From the NCBI RefSeq assembly GCF_034702125.1, contig NC_085871.1:39901899-39965898 (forward strand): a stretch of DNA of 64,000 nucleotides, written 5' to 3'. Position numbers and translations under genes: made by a program. Under the pieces are notes generated by a model. That model had not been told where the DNA came from and ran no database searches. It saw only the letters and a program-made list of their open reading frames with translations. Shown piece after piece: positions 45,201 through 54,244 of this stretch. Origin of the DNA: Engraulis encrasicolus (Eukaryota > Chordata > Actinopteri > Clupeiformes > Engraulidae). The number at the start of each line of letters is the position of its first letter. The first letter of the stretch is position 1.

Positions 45201-47551
45201 ACATTGCTCGACATTTCGCTGATTGATCAAGGAGGGCCATGTGGTTGAAAACGATGCATTTTTGAACTGTATAAGTGAAAACACGATTTATTAGGAAACT
45301 TGTTTGTGGCTGTGGTCATCACACGAATTCACTGCTACGACGGCTCGAAGTTGCCGCTGCACCTACAAAGGGGCGTGTCGCGTGTACGTTGTGAAAGACA
45401 GCTGTGACGTTACACAGAAGTGTGTGGGGATTGGTTGTTCCACCATCCTATTGCGTGACGTTGAGTGCTGAAGCAACCGTTTATCCCGCCCACACTGCCG
45501 CCCAGCCCTCCTAGACCCTGGTACAGCTTTTTGCTGTACGGGTCTGGCTGCGCTAGGCTATGCGTGTGCGTGTGTGCGTGCGTGCTTTGTTCATTTGCAA
45601 GTGTCATTTCCGTCGACTTGATTTGTGTGATGGTCAGCTGTTGCTTGTGCCTGGGTGCAAATACGTCATGTGTTGCATGCATATGTCTACGCACGGGTGT
45701 GCATACCTGTATGAGAGGGAGTTATCCCTCATACCACCCTTACCTGGCGTTCACATGGGCACTGGCGGTGAACGGATCCTATTGACGGATGCGAAATCCA
45801 TTGCCGTCCATAGGCCGTCGGCTCTGTTCCCTTCGCCAAAAGTTCAGATTTTTCAACTTTGACTGTTTGAGCTGTAGCCATCACACAGTGGCTGCATCTG
45901 GATACTGTATAGTAGGCACTGCCTCCTTACCAGTGCTACCATTCAGCCAAAGAAGGTGGATCTAACAAGAAGCGTCATTTTGTTTCTTTTCCGTTATCCA
46001 CTTTATGTCGGGTGAACGCCCCTTTAGGAGACCTTCGGTTAGGAGAACTTCGGAGTCCTGAGGTTGAGAATAAATGAAGTCCCCTTAGCGCTGTAGATGG
46101 CGGTAGCGCACGTCTTGTGCAAACACCTCAAAAAGAGAAGAAGAAGGAGGGGACAACGCCCCCTTAGGAGACCCAACTTGAGCACACGCTTTTGCATTGA
46201 GTGGGCGTGTTTTGCTCTTATCCAGTGTTTTTGATTCAGCATTCCGACAATTAGCTTCTATGTAGAAAGCCAGCGAAGAGTAAGCACAATTCGGACATAC
46301 TACAGCACCGCCATTCACACCACCATTTACATTATTTTTTTTTGGGAGGAAGTTATCGTACAAGAATCAAATGGTTGTTTCAAGGCAACTTAAAATTAAC
46401 TGAATGAAAGCAAATATGATGCCTAATCTCCCTCTGTTTCTGTCTGTCTCTCATCTCCATAGGAGTTTCAACCTGCAGGAGGCGCTGGAGAACACCAGCG
46501 TGCAGATCTGCTGCGAGCTGAACAAGTCCCTGAGCGAGCGGGGCATGCCCTCCCTGCCCCCGGCCATGCAGCAGACCCTCAAGGGCCAGATGTGCAGCAT
46601 CACGCAGGAGAACAACCCCATACGCGCCCTCGTGGGTAAGGACTGGAGAAGCAGATGTCACGTTACATATTACTACTAACAGTAGTGTTGGTAATATAAC
46701 TACTGTTGCTACTGCAACCCCATACGCGCCCTCGTGGGTAAGGACTGGAGAAGCTAGCCTGATTATCATTGACTTTCAAATCTCTTCGAGACTTGGTCTG
46801 ACCAAGAGCATAACAATTAACATTTCTCAAATGGCATGGTTGACCCGCCTCCCTTGGTTTTCTAATGGTTGTTTGCTTCCCGACAAAGTGGAAGAAGTTG
46901 CCGATTTTTCGGGAGCTCAGAAAGCACTTGAAAGCACTTGCTCTTGACCTCACCAATAGTAACGCTAAAGGTGTTGCGTCACTAGGAGGGCACAGCCTGA
47001 CTAGGAGAATCAGGCGTCACGTTACATCTTACTGCTAACAGTAGTGTTGGTATTACAAGTCCAGGACCTCTGACAGCTTTGGCTGGGCCCAGGAGAAAAT
47101 CATCTGATGTGCGTTTGTCTTCTGCTGACTTAAAAAAAACCCTACAACTACCTATTTATCACATGACTAACTCAGTATTTGTTATTTTTGTGTTTCAGTG
47201 GGAAGGCTCCAGCAGTACTTCCGAGTCATCCTCTCCATCCCCATCTCCGCCACCAACCCCCCTCCGGTGCCCAACGGCCTGGGCCTGATCCAGCCGGAGC
47301 TCACCGCGCTGGGCCTGGGCTACGCCGACATGGCCCGGTTCCACAAGCAGGTCTACATGCCCTTCTACGTGGGCATCATCAAGGACCTGTTGTTCGGAGC
47401 GCCCCCTGCTGGCGATGCCACTCAGGGAGGGGCCGCGGGGGCCAATGGAGCAGCTACTACTACAACTACAACTACTACTACGACTAAGGCATCTTCCCAG
47501 GAGTCTTCGGGTGCACAGTCTCCAGCCAAACAGCCTGTAGAGTCAAAATAA
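35894..47551 (+). CDS. tcp11l2: T-complex 11-like 2 (nine coding exons)
   Basis: Nine coding exons, 35894-36056, 36787-36919, 37430-37550, 38998-39221, 40589-40725, 41239-41423, 42151-42332, 46463-46635 and 47199-47551, join in frame to 1671 nt, 556 residues plus stop. It is a TCP11-family protein, an alpha-helical family; TCP11 itself works in sperm, while the role of TCP11L2 is poorly defined. The N-terminus (MPLQDERPSSSSEQGSD, then SRQSFTSDSSKHSSPSS) and strings such as LAHEIVV, YEHAIKLLEEIR, LLSFLNPGANRMR, DLIRQQ, YVINTMGKMCAPVRD and NPIRAL fit TCP11L2 better than TCP11L1 as remembered. It is longer than human TCP11L2 (519) mainly through a C-terminal tail that contains ten threonines (about residues 526-535) followed by a Ser/Gln/Pro stretch. 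The start is taken as the ATG 12 bp into the exon. Confidence 0.95.
36152..36284. repeat. (TG)n microsatellite
   Basis: TG array with two TAGTGTC interruptions. Confidence 0.97.
36544..36726. mobile_element. hAT-like MITE
   Basis: CTCTAAATTAACACCAG and the reverse of AAAAAGTTAATTTAGAG form inverted ends; related to the element at 26467. Confidence 0.65.
36787..36919 (+). CDS. tcp11l2: tcp11l2 coding exon 2
   Basis: The acceptor is TCTACAG and the exon reads SPPKAITLDEVMSSARDLCN and LRLAHEIVVDRDFRVQ. The donor is GTGAGA. A diverged copy of the acceptor edge lies at 36495-36535. Confidence 0.95.
36959..37265. mobile_element. hAT-type MITE
   Basis: Exact 8-bp duplications CTCTACTG at 36951-36958 and 37266-37273; ends CAGTGTTTCTCAAA and its reverse complement. 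307 bp, no ORF. Confidence 0.92.
37430..37550 (+). CDS. tcp11l2: tcp11l2 coding exon 3
   Basis: The exon reads LQKKVKDMVHQAFWTRLEAD and then DDPPEYEHAIKLLEEIRG. The acceptor is TCCTGTAG and the donor GTGAGC; a 16-bp copy of the donor lies at 37641. Confidence 0.95.
38569..38687. repeat. Inverted repeat (about 33-bp arms)
   Basis: AGTAGACAATTGCTGAGGCA and the reverse of TGCCTCAGCAGTTGTCTACT pair around a T-rich loop. It abuts the larger perfect palindrome. Confidence 0.8.
38692..38880. repeat. Perfect inverted repeat, 90-bp arms
   Basis: Left arm 38692-38781 and right arm 38791-38880 are exact reverse complements with a 9-nt spacer. The arms contain GACCGAAACGTTGT, resembling a retroposon tail. 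Confidence 0.95.
38998..39221 (+). CDS. tcp11l2: tcp11l2 coding exon 4
   Basis: This 224-nt exon reads VLLSFLNPGANRMRTQIMEV, then LIRQQVDNEALDIKGLASYV and KMCAPVRDDEVKKLRESTDD. The acceptor is ACCCCAG and the donor GTACGT. It is GC-rich compared with the flanking introns. Confidence 0.96.
39335..39560. mobile_element. Dispersed repeat (family B)
   Basis: TCGGGTGAACGCCCCTTTAG through TTGCATTGAGTGGGCGTGTT. Copies at 46000-46215 and 58915-59130 share the whole stretch. Confidence 0.75.
39594..39780 (+). mobile_element. tRNA-headed SINE
   Basis: GGGGCAGCTGTGGTGCAATG and ACAGGTTCAATCCCCACC are A and B boxes; the tail contains GGATAAAAGTGTCAGCTAAG and ATGTAA repeats. Confidence 0.8.
40214..40472. 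mobile_element. G-rich hAT-like MITE remnant
   Basis: It ends with GATGAGAACCACTGG, the reverse of the common CAGTGGTTCTCA end. Long G runs at 40250-40270 and 40360-40373 could form quadruplexes. Confidence 0.5.
40589..40725 (+). CDS. tcp11l2: tcp11l2 coding exon 5
   Basis: The exon reads EIFRVLDLMTMDYVNTTIQM and then HSVEYEREKFQNIVQTTP. The acceptor is TGTTGCAG and the donor GTCAGT. Confidence 0.95.
41087..41206. mobile_element. Short MITE
   Basis: CAGGGCCAGGATTAA and the reverse of TTTAATCCAGCCTTG form inverted ends, just before tcp11l2 coding exon 6. Confidence 0.6.
41239..41423 (+). CDS. tcp11l2: tcp11l2 coding exon 6
   Basis: The exon reads ALAHTSAWIRASLEEAIQAM and then PGPVLVINTALVQLIMGTHK. 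The acceptor is CCCCACAG and the donor GTGGGT. A short MITE-like element ends about 33 bp upstream. Confidence 0.92.
41711..41930 (+). mobile_element. Retroposon inserted in a duplicated exon-edge block
   Basis: It starts GGCGGCGCCCTGTGAGG and ends ACAATAAAGTACACTTGACT plus GACTC repeats, a typical retroposon tail. Both sides match the intron-exon junction at 42068-42170. Confidence 0.65.
42151..42332 (+). CDS. tcp11l2: tcp11l2 coding exon 7
   Basis: The exon reads TLMTDEGRVVEMQRRCQLLQ and then LLIIYSSTGDVFTGLPALTE. The acceptor is GTCCTCAG and the donor GTGAGT. A partial copy of the acceptor edge lies at 41931-41965. Confidence 0.95.
42706..43012 (-). mobile_element. tRNA-derived SINE (family A), antisense
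   Basis: It shares GGGAGTCGAACCGGCAACC and the rest of the body with the other family A copies. Confidence 0.87.
43013..44086. other. Intronic sequence without recognised features
   Basis: A part of the tcp11l2 intron. Short ORFs near 43380-43670 resemble nothing I know; a word CAATGTGTGAATGGCG occurs twice (43461, 43624). Confidence 0.4.
44087..45560. mobile_element. 1.5-kb transposon-like element with internal tandem duplication
   Basis: TAGCCTAG on the left is matched by the reverse of CTAGGCTA on the right. Inside, a unit starting AATTCTAATAAGA/CATTAAAAACGAGACATTTG occurs at 44512-44930 and 44993-45370, nearly identical. No long ORF. Confidence 0.65.
46000..46215. mobile_element. Dispersed repeat (family B)
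   Basis: Second copy of the TCGGGTGAACGCCCCTTTAG element, about 90% like the first. Confidence 0.75.
46463..46635 (+). CDS. tcp11l2: tcp11l2 coding exon 8
   Basis: The exon reads SFNLQEALENTSVQICCELN and then LSERGMPSLPPAMQQTLKGQ, ending NNPIRALV. The donor is GTAAGG, and the exon 3' edge with this donor is repeated at 46715-46754. Confidence 0.95.
46755..47013. mobile_element. MITE inserted in a duplicated exon edge
   Basis: AGCCTGATTATC on the left and GCCTGATTCTCC on the reverse of the right are inverted ends. It splits the copied intron between 46754 and 47014. Confidence 0.75.
47199..47551 (+). CDS. tcp11l2: tcp11l2 coding exon 9 with stop
   Basis: This 353-nt terminal exon reads GRLQQYFRVILSIPISATNP, then LGYADMARFHKQVYMPFYVG and IIKDLLFG, followed by Gly/Ala, ten Thr and a Ser-rich tail to TAA at 47549-47551. 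Confidence 0.95.
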
Positions 47552-49885
47552 ACATTGCATTGGAGTACAGGCAGCTGTCTGAGAGGAAATGGTCCTGATG
47601 ATTGATTTTGATGTATAAAAGAGATGCTTCTTGAAAAACATTTTGTACGTCCCCACTCCCCCTCTCCCATGTGGAAGAGATGTTTTTTTTGTTTTGTTTT
47701 TTAAATGGATAAATGTAACAGCATTGCACCTTTTTGTGGTGATCCGTGACACCTGTGATCACCTGCGAATCTGAACTGGCTCTTGGGGCGAGAGATGCAT
47801 TGTGGGAAAAACAAGCTGTTGGAGGGAAGGGGATTTGTCATGTTGGTGCTTTTGTGTTTGTTCTTTTGTTAATACAGTATAGCATATGCTGTCAGAGCAA
47901 AGCTGGAGTACAGAAATGCATTTGAAATGTAAAAGAAATATCTTGAAGGCGTGGCGTGCACAAATTGCTTGGTCCATAGAATTGGCATAGTGCATAGTGT
48001 TTCATAAGCATAGTGTTTTATAAGCATCTTGTCCTTCCAACTGACTTGCAGGGGGAAAAAAAACAAGACACACTGAACGTTTTAAGACCACCCAGCAAAG
48101 TTTTACTAAGTGAGGGCTCAAACCAATTGTAAAGCTGGAAAATAACTCATTTAGACTGCATATCAGAGCGAAGCTATTGTGGTTTTTTTTAATAAGTTCA
48201 AGAAATGTCCACATCAACATTATGTAGGAGTATGCTCTCCTTTGCCTGTAGGCAGACAGGCTGACAATCAAGCTATTACTAATATGTTCTGTGGAGACCT
48301 CTCAAATGGCATGTCTCAATGCTTCCATGTGAAAACAAAATCCTGCTGCCACTTTACATTTTCAGTGACATTAAGGAAACTCTGTTAACATGTAAACAGA
48401 AGGGCAAAACCAATGTGTTGTCAAAAGGATCCATATACGTGTAAACTGCTTCTAAAAGCCGGTTTCCATGACCAGCCTAATGTTGATGCTGTTCAACCAA
48501 AATAACTTCAAGGCAACGCCATACCATAGTGTCATGCCTGAATATGGCGTGGCGCACTGACGAGTGTGAATGCATTTTCCAGCTCTTCTAGGACTGATTG
48601 GACAGAGACAGACTGCTTCAAGCTTACATGCTACAGCTAGGCTTTCACTCCTCCTTCCACCACCCCACCAAAGCTCCCCTCCTTACGAAAGCAAATTATA
48701 CCACTATCTTCAGCCCTCTTGCAAGAACTCGTGGAACAAACCGTGTCCTTGTCTTTATCAACTCCATGCAAAGTTGTTGTAACCTCCATTGTTTCACATT
48801 AATGTATAATGACACCCAGAATAACTTGAGTAAAGTGGTCTTGAACTTTTGTGACTGTAGAAGCTCAAAAGAGCTACTAGTAGTGCAACTTGACTGATAG
48901 ATCTGTATCAGTGAAATGTGCTCACCATTTAACCTTGCTCAAGATTGACCAGAATGTAGTCAGTCCATCAATTTATTGCCAGCTTGGCCCTTGAGAGATG
49001 CAATATAAGAAAAGTTAAATATTATAGTACCACAGAGGCTATGTTGGATTTGTATTCCCTTTATATATTAATGTTCACAGAGGAGAATTATTACTGTTTA
49101 TTAGAGCATGCCTGTTATAAAGGGAAGGAGGTTGGATGCGTATCATTTTATACATTTTAGATACCATGTCAGTGTCTATTCTACATGTATATACAACAGT
49201 ACCACCTTATATAGGAATAGCCTCTGTGTCCAAGTGCCACCTTTTCTAATGGAGAAAAAGACTTGAAGATCAATGGTGTTTTTTAATGTATGTACCAGAG
49301 GGTTACTGATGATAAACTTCATGTAACATCACTTGAAGCTTGTTTGAGGGTTTTTTTTGTACTGGTCTGGCTGGCTTTTGGACCATGCACATTTTCAGTG
49401 CCAGGCCTGCATCCCTCTCATTATGTTGCAGCATAAGATTCTTTTTAGCTCTTTTTTTTCTTTTATTAAAATATCTGCATGTCAGGATTGTGTTTAATAG
49501 GCCTAGATCTTCATGTAACTGTGTAACAATGTTTCTTGGTTTTCAATATAGGCCTATATGTGTCAGTGTGATGTTAGATTCTTTCCAATTGTTTTTATTT
49601 TCTTTTAATTTTTTTAATAGACGTTATTTTTTGTCTTTATGTTAGCAGTGCACAGGCAGGGGCGGTGGTATGTAATGCAAGACAGACAGACCCCCTTAAA
49701 TAAGAGCCTAACTGCTCTGTTAATAATCTACTCGCGAGAAACCTGCCGCATCCTGCTAAAAGCACCAGTGAACAACCCGAAAATGTATTGTTTGAAATGT
49801 TTTGAAAAATCGTATATCTATTTGTAATCATGTAAAAAATGATCTATGTTGTAAAATGCCAACGGCAATAAATAAAACGAACTTT
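47552..49885 (+). other. tcp11l2: tcp11l2 3' UTR (inferred)
   Basis: About 2.3 kb of AT-rich, mostly repeat-free sequence follows the stop and ends at overlapping AATAAATAAA signals (49867-49876), with a GT-rich downstream element at about 49905-49918. No other gene is seen here. Confidence 0.6.
49867..49876 (+). terminator. Overlapping polyadenylation signals for tcp11l2
   Basis: Two overlapping AATAAA hexamers are followed after about 30 bp by a GT-rich stretch, the usual cleavage arrangement. Candidate only. Confidence 0.55.
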
Positions 49886-49989
49886 AAAACTTCATCTCAA
49901 GCAGGTGTGCGTGTTTGCCAATGTGCGCACTGGAGTTTTTCTTTTCTTCTTCAGATGACTCGCGCGCACGGCCAAGGTCAGCTGTGTCC

Positions 49990-50002
49990 GTATCTAGGCA
50001 AC
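49990..50002 (+). promoter_or_regulatory. Possible degenerate RFX site upstream of ccdc87
   Basis: GTATCTAGGCAAC has one perfect RFX half-site (GGCAAC) and one degenerate half, about 290 bp upstream of the ccdc87 start codon. Weak evidence. Confidence 0.25.
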
Positions 50003-50292
50003 CTGCCCTCAGTTGTCAAACTGAAGAGAAAGGAAAGGTAAAGATTTTGCACCACGCAGCTGACTGACATAGAAGTGAGCAGTTGATAGCCTACCAGCCC
50101 TTGAATTTAAAGTCGTAAGTGATTTTTCCCATAGCGACGTATGACCAAAAGGCGCTGCATGACTTGTACACGTGTTGACAGAGACTTTCAAAGTTTGCAA
50201 TAATGGGGAAGTTAACTCTATCTGGTCTGCAATGGAAGTATGGCAGCGGCGAGTGGCGACACATTTCTACTGGCCGTCTGTGACTCGCTGTA

Positions 50293-50467
50293 ATGGTGGA
50301 CAGGAAGAAAGGAAACATGATGACTGTCTTGAGAAGTCCAGCCGGAGAAGTGAAGGACCATGTCCAGGATGAAATCATTCCTGTGTCCCAGATGGAGTCC
50401 TACAGAGATTTCAAACAGAAATTCCGTTCTATGTCTCAAGACTATGATAATACCAAGCATAGCCAAG
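50293..50467 (+). CDS. ccdc87: ccdc87 exon 1 with start codon
   Basis: It encodes MVDRKKGNMMTVLRSPAGEV then a charged helix to DNTKHSQ; the donor is GTAGGC. Other ATGs lie close by (residues 9 and 10), so the exact start is uncertain. Confidence 0.78.
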
Positions 50468-53400
50468 GTAGGCAAGTAGCATCCCTTGCTAAAATGTACC
50501 ATGCATATCCAAAATTCTCAGAGGTAGTAGTGTGCAGACTGTTCTCACGTAATCATGTCTTTCAGAGAAGGCCCAGGAGGCCAAAGAAGCACAGTTAGCG
50601 CAAGAGAAGGCTGTCCCCTCTTCACTGCATCATCTGTGTTACCAAATGCAGCAGAGGGTAAAGAAATGCACTGTTCCTGTGTCTCCAGAGGACCATGCCA
50701 CATTAGTGAGTAGGCTAGTAGACAGCCACAACAACACCCTGCACAGTGCACACACATAAACACAATAAACCTGTTTGTTTCATAGGCATACATGAATTGA
50801 TGTGATCTACCATTTTGGGTATTATAAGCCTACACAGTTTGGCACCCCAGCACAGCTATGGCCCCAACCGTGTTGTGCTTGTTTTATCTTTTGTGTGGTA
50901 CTACTAGCTGTCATGGATCTGGCACATTGACAGTAAATTATCTGGCATGATCTCTCTGTGTGTGTGTGTGTGTGTGTGTGTGTTTGTTTGTGTGAGTGTG
51001 TGTGTGTGTGCGGGCGTGCATGCGCTCATGCGGCTCCCTGAAGTTATTTGGGATGCAAGGCGAGGGGCCTGGCCTTCTGCTTCATGATGCAACACAAAGG
51101 GCAACTTTGTATCATACTGTATATTGAGGCCTGGTCATAGATATACTTTTTGTGCCATATACTGCATATTCCCGCATTGGGATTGGACCAGAACACTTCA
51201 CCACAACAATGGTTTTACTGGCACAGTCTTTGTGAAAAGAGGTATTAGAAGATCCTCAATATGGTAACCAAGATAAGCCGTTTCATGCATCTCCATCTCC
51301 AATGCAACAAAATGGGATCAGTTCCGATCTCCTAAATGGGCGTGACTTTTCATTTTTTTTCCATTGATCTCCATTCATGAACCTCTGCTACTTGAAGGGG
51401 CATGGCAGCTCATAGACATGATGACATCTTAGAATCTTACGTCATACTAATTCCAGAATGGAACCAATCTCTTATGAACCATCTCCTCCTCATCAGTCAT
51501 CTCTGATGTATTCTGTGTCATTTATTCCCCCTCTGCCCTCCCTCTCTCCCCATTTTAATTTCCTTGTATGACCTGTGCATATGAAGAAACTGACAGTAAA
51601 AGCTGACTTGACTTGATTTCCATCTCCACCCATTAGGAGTCAGTGATCAGTTCGGAGCTGGGCCTGATATGGGCCGACCTGCGCTCCACGCGTCCCGACC
51701 CCTGCCTCAGCCGCAGCGAGAACCAGCAGCTGCGGCAGCAGTCCTTCGCCGAGGTGTGGACGTTTATTTATTTACTTGTTTATTTTATTATGTGGGTAGC
51801 CTTGGCCCTAGACTTTAGACTTGGAGTAGCATCCAACTGCAGTGTGCAGGGGAGGGAGCAGGTCTGGATGACATCTCCCTCCTCCCCCCTGAGCACATCG
51901 AGCCCCTCCCCCTTGTCATCCAGCACTAAACTTCCAAACGGGAAGAAAAAGAGCTCTGGAAGTCATTGCACCGTGCACAGTTCCACTCTACTCCACTAAA
52001 TTATAATGGTTTGGGGAGTGTGGAAAAAACGAGCGCGGGGAGCTTTGAGTTAACCGCGCAATGAACAGCATGCAACCCTGTGTTGTAGGCCTATCATGTA
52101 TTAATCCCGAGGGAAATGAATATAAGGATAACATATAGTAGGCCTATTGTTAACTCATGGGTCTACATTGAGCTCCAGTGCCTTCCATGTTACCCCTTAT
52201 GCCAGTTACGTTAACTATGAATCCGCCTTTATAAACATGCGCTACGCTTCTGGAAGTCATTGCTCAAGCCGAGTTTTATATTAAAAAAAATAACCTTTTA
52301 ATTGTAATATTTTCGGGAATGTAGGAGAGAGCACGGAGGGCTTTGAGTGAAACGCCAGATGAACAAATGCTAGAAGCTACCCGTATGGTTAGGCTATTTT
52401 TAATATGAGTCTAATTTGAATGTGTTAATTCTGAGTGGAGGTCGCAGGTTAGTTAATTTCTAAACATCGAGCTGAGATGGGTGCCCAATCATAGAATGAA
52501 AACGTTGCGCATTCTTTAAATGGCACGTTTGAGGCGGCCTTGACGCGCTTAAAAAGCATATGTTTAACGCACATGTAGGCACAATACATTTGCTTATGGT
52601 ACGTGCTTGCTGGATATCTACCATCATGAGGTTGTGAGCGTCACTAAATTTTCAGTCCCTGAAATAAAGGCTTGGTTCCATTTCATAAGTGATAACCAAG
52701 CGTTAGTGATCATAGGAGTCCCTCTCGTCCGACTTCCAAAATAGAATATGAATGCGCAAAAAAGTAGCCTACTACACGGACCATCTCGGCACTTGCATTG
52801 AAAGATGGCCCTCTTCCAAACTTACGCCCAGACAGAAAAGATATGCACTAGGCCTATAGCCTACATTGTTTAGCATTAACCTTGCCGTAACAGTAACACG
52901 ACTTCAAACTGTCCTGTTGAATCAAATGGAACCCAACGCAGTTGCAGACGGTTTAGGTTCAGACTCGGAATGAGAACAGGTCTGTCGACTAGGAGCAAGT
53001 TTAGTTTAAAAGCAGACAGAACCTCGGTCACGGTCACTTGGGTGTGCCAATGCTTTGTAATGATCAGTAGGCTATGTAATTTTCCTTGGTGGCTATACAT
53101 TACTTTTCTTGTAGCACCCATCTTTCGATTTTTAGAAACTGGCACCAAATAGCCTATCTGGTTTTCAAACTATGATAGGCCGACCGAGCCCCAGAAGAGA
53201 CACTTAATAATTCATAGTAGACCCCATGCGTTAACAAATACTATGTTGTCCTTATATTAATTTCCCTCAGGATTAAATTATACTATAAACAGGGTCGCAT
53301 TCTGTTCATCACGCGTTCAAAGCTCCCCGCGCTCGTGCTTCCTATACACTCCCCAAACGCCATTATAATTTAGTCAAAGCTCCCCGCGCTCGTGCTTCCT

Positions 53401-54195
53401 ACACTCCCCAAACGCCATTATAATTTAGTGGTGGAGTAGAGTGGAACTACGATTTTATTTGTGAAAACTCTGCATCTTTCTTCTAAGTGCACGGTGCTAT
53501 GACTTCCAGAGCTATTTTCCTTCCTGTGTAGAAGCTTCGCGCTGGATGATAAGGAGGGAGATGTGCTCAGGGGGGAGGAGGGAGATGTCATCCAGACCTG
53601 CCCCCTCCCCTGCACACTGCAGTTGAACATACTTGGGACTTTAAGGAGATGGGCTTTAGATCAGAGGGTTGCAGGTTCGAATCCCACCCTTCCACTCTCT
53701 ATCTCAATTCATGGCTGAGGTGTGTATTGACTGTTTGTAAGTAAGTAAGTATGCTCTTTATTATCCCTCAGTGAGGAAATTCATGTGTTGCATACATGCA
53801 ACTTAAGTAGAGCAAAAGTGGACACAGCCACGCTTACACAGGACCAAAAAGGGAAATGTAAAATAGAAATGTTTTAAAAGTAGAGATATTACTGTCTAAA
53901 TAAATAAATAAATGTAAAAAGTATTTCACCTTATTGCACAAGGCTTTGAAACTCAATTTTGAAACTTCATTAGTGTCCTCCTGTACCCATTGGCCTGTAA
54001 CAGTGTGTGTTTCTGTGTGTTTGTCCTCAGGTGTTGAATCAGTGCGAGCAGCTGTACCTGAGCTACCTGCACCTGCTACACAGCATGAGGCGACGCGCCG
54101 TTTTCACCGACTCAGCCAACCGCAGCCGACTGGCAGCACAGATGGCATCCGACTGCACCAACGTGTTAGCACTACTACTTGTACTACTACTTGAG

Positions 54196-54244
<49 letters not shown>

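Noticed and set aside
35894..47551. Calling this gene tcp11l1
   Set aside because: TCP11L1 lacks the MPxx/SRQSFxSDSS N-terminus and the YVINTMGKMCAPVRD form seen here.
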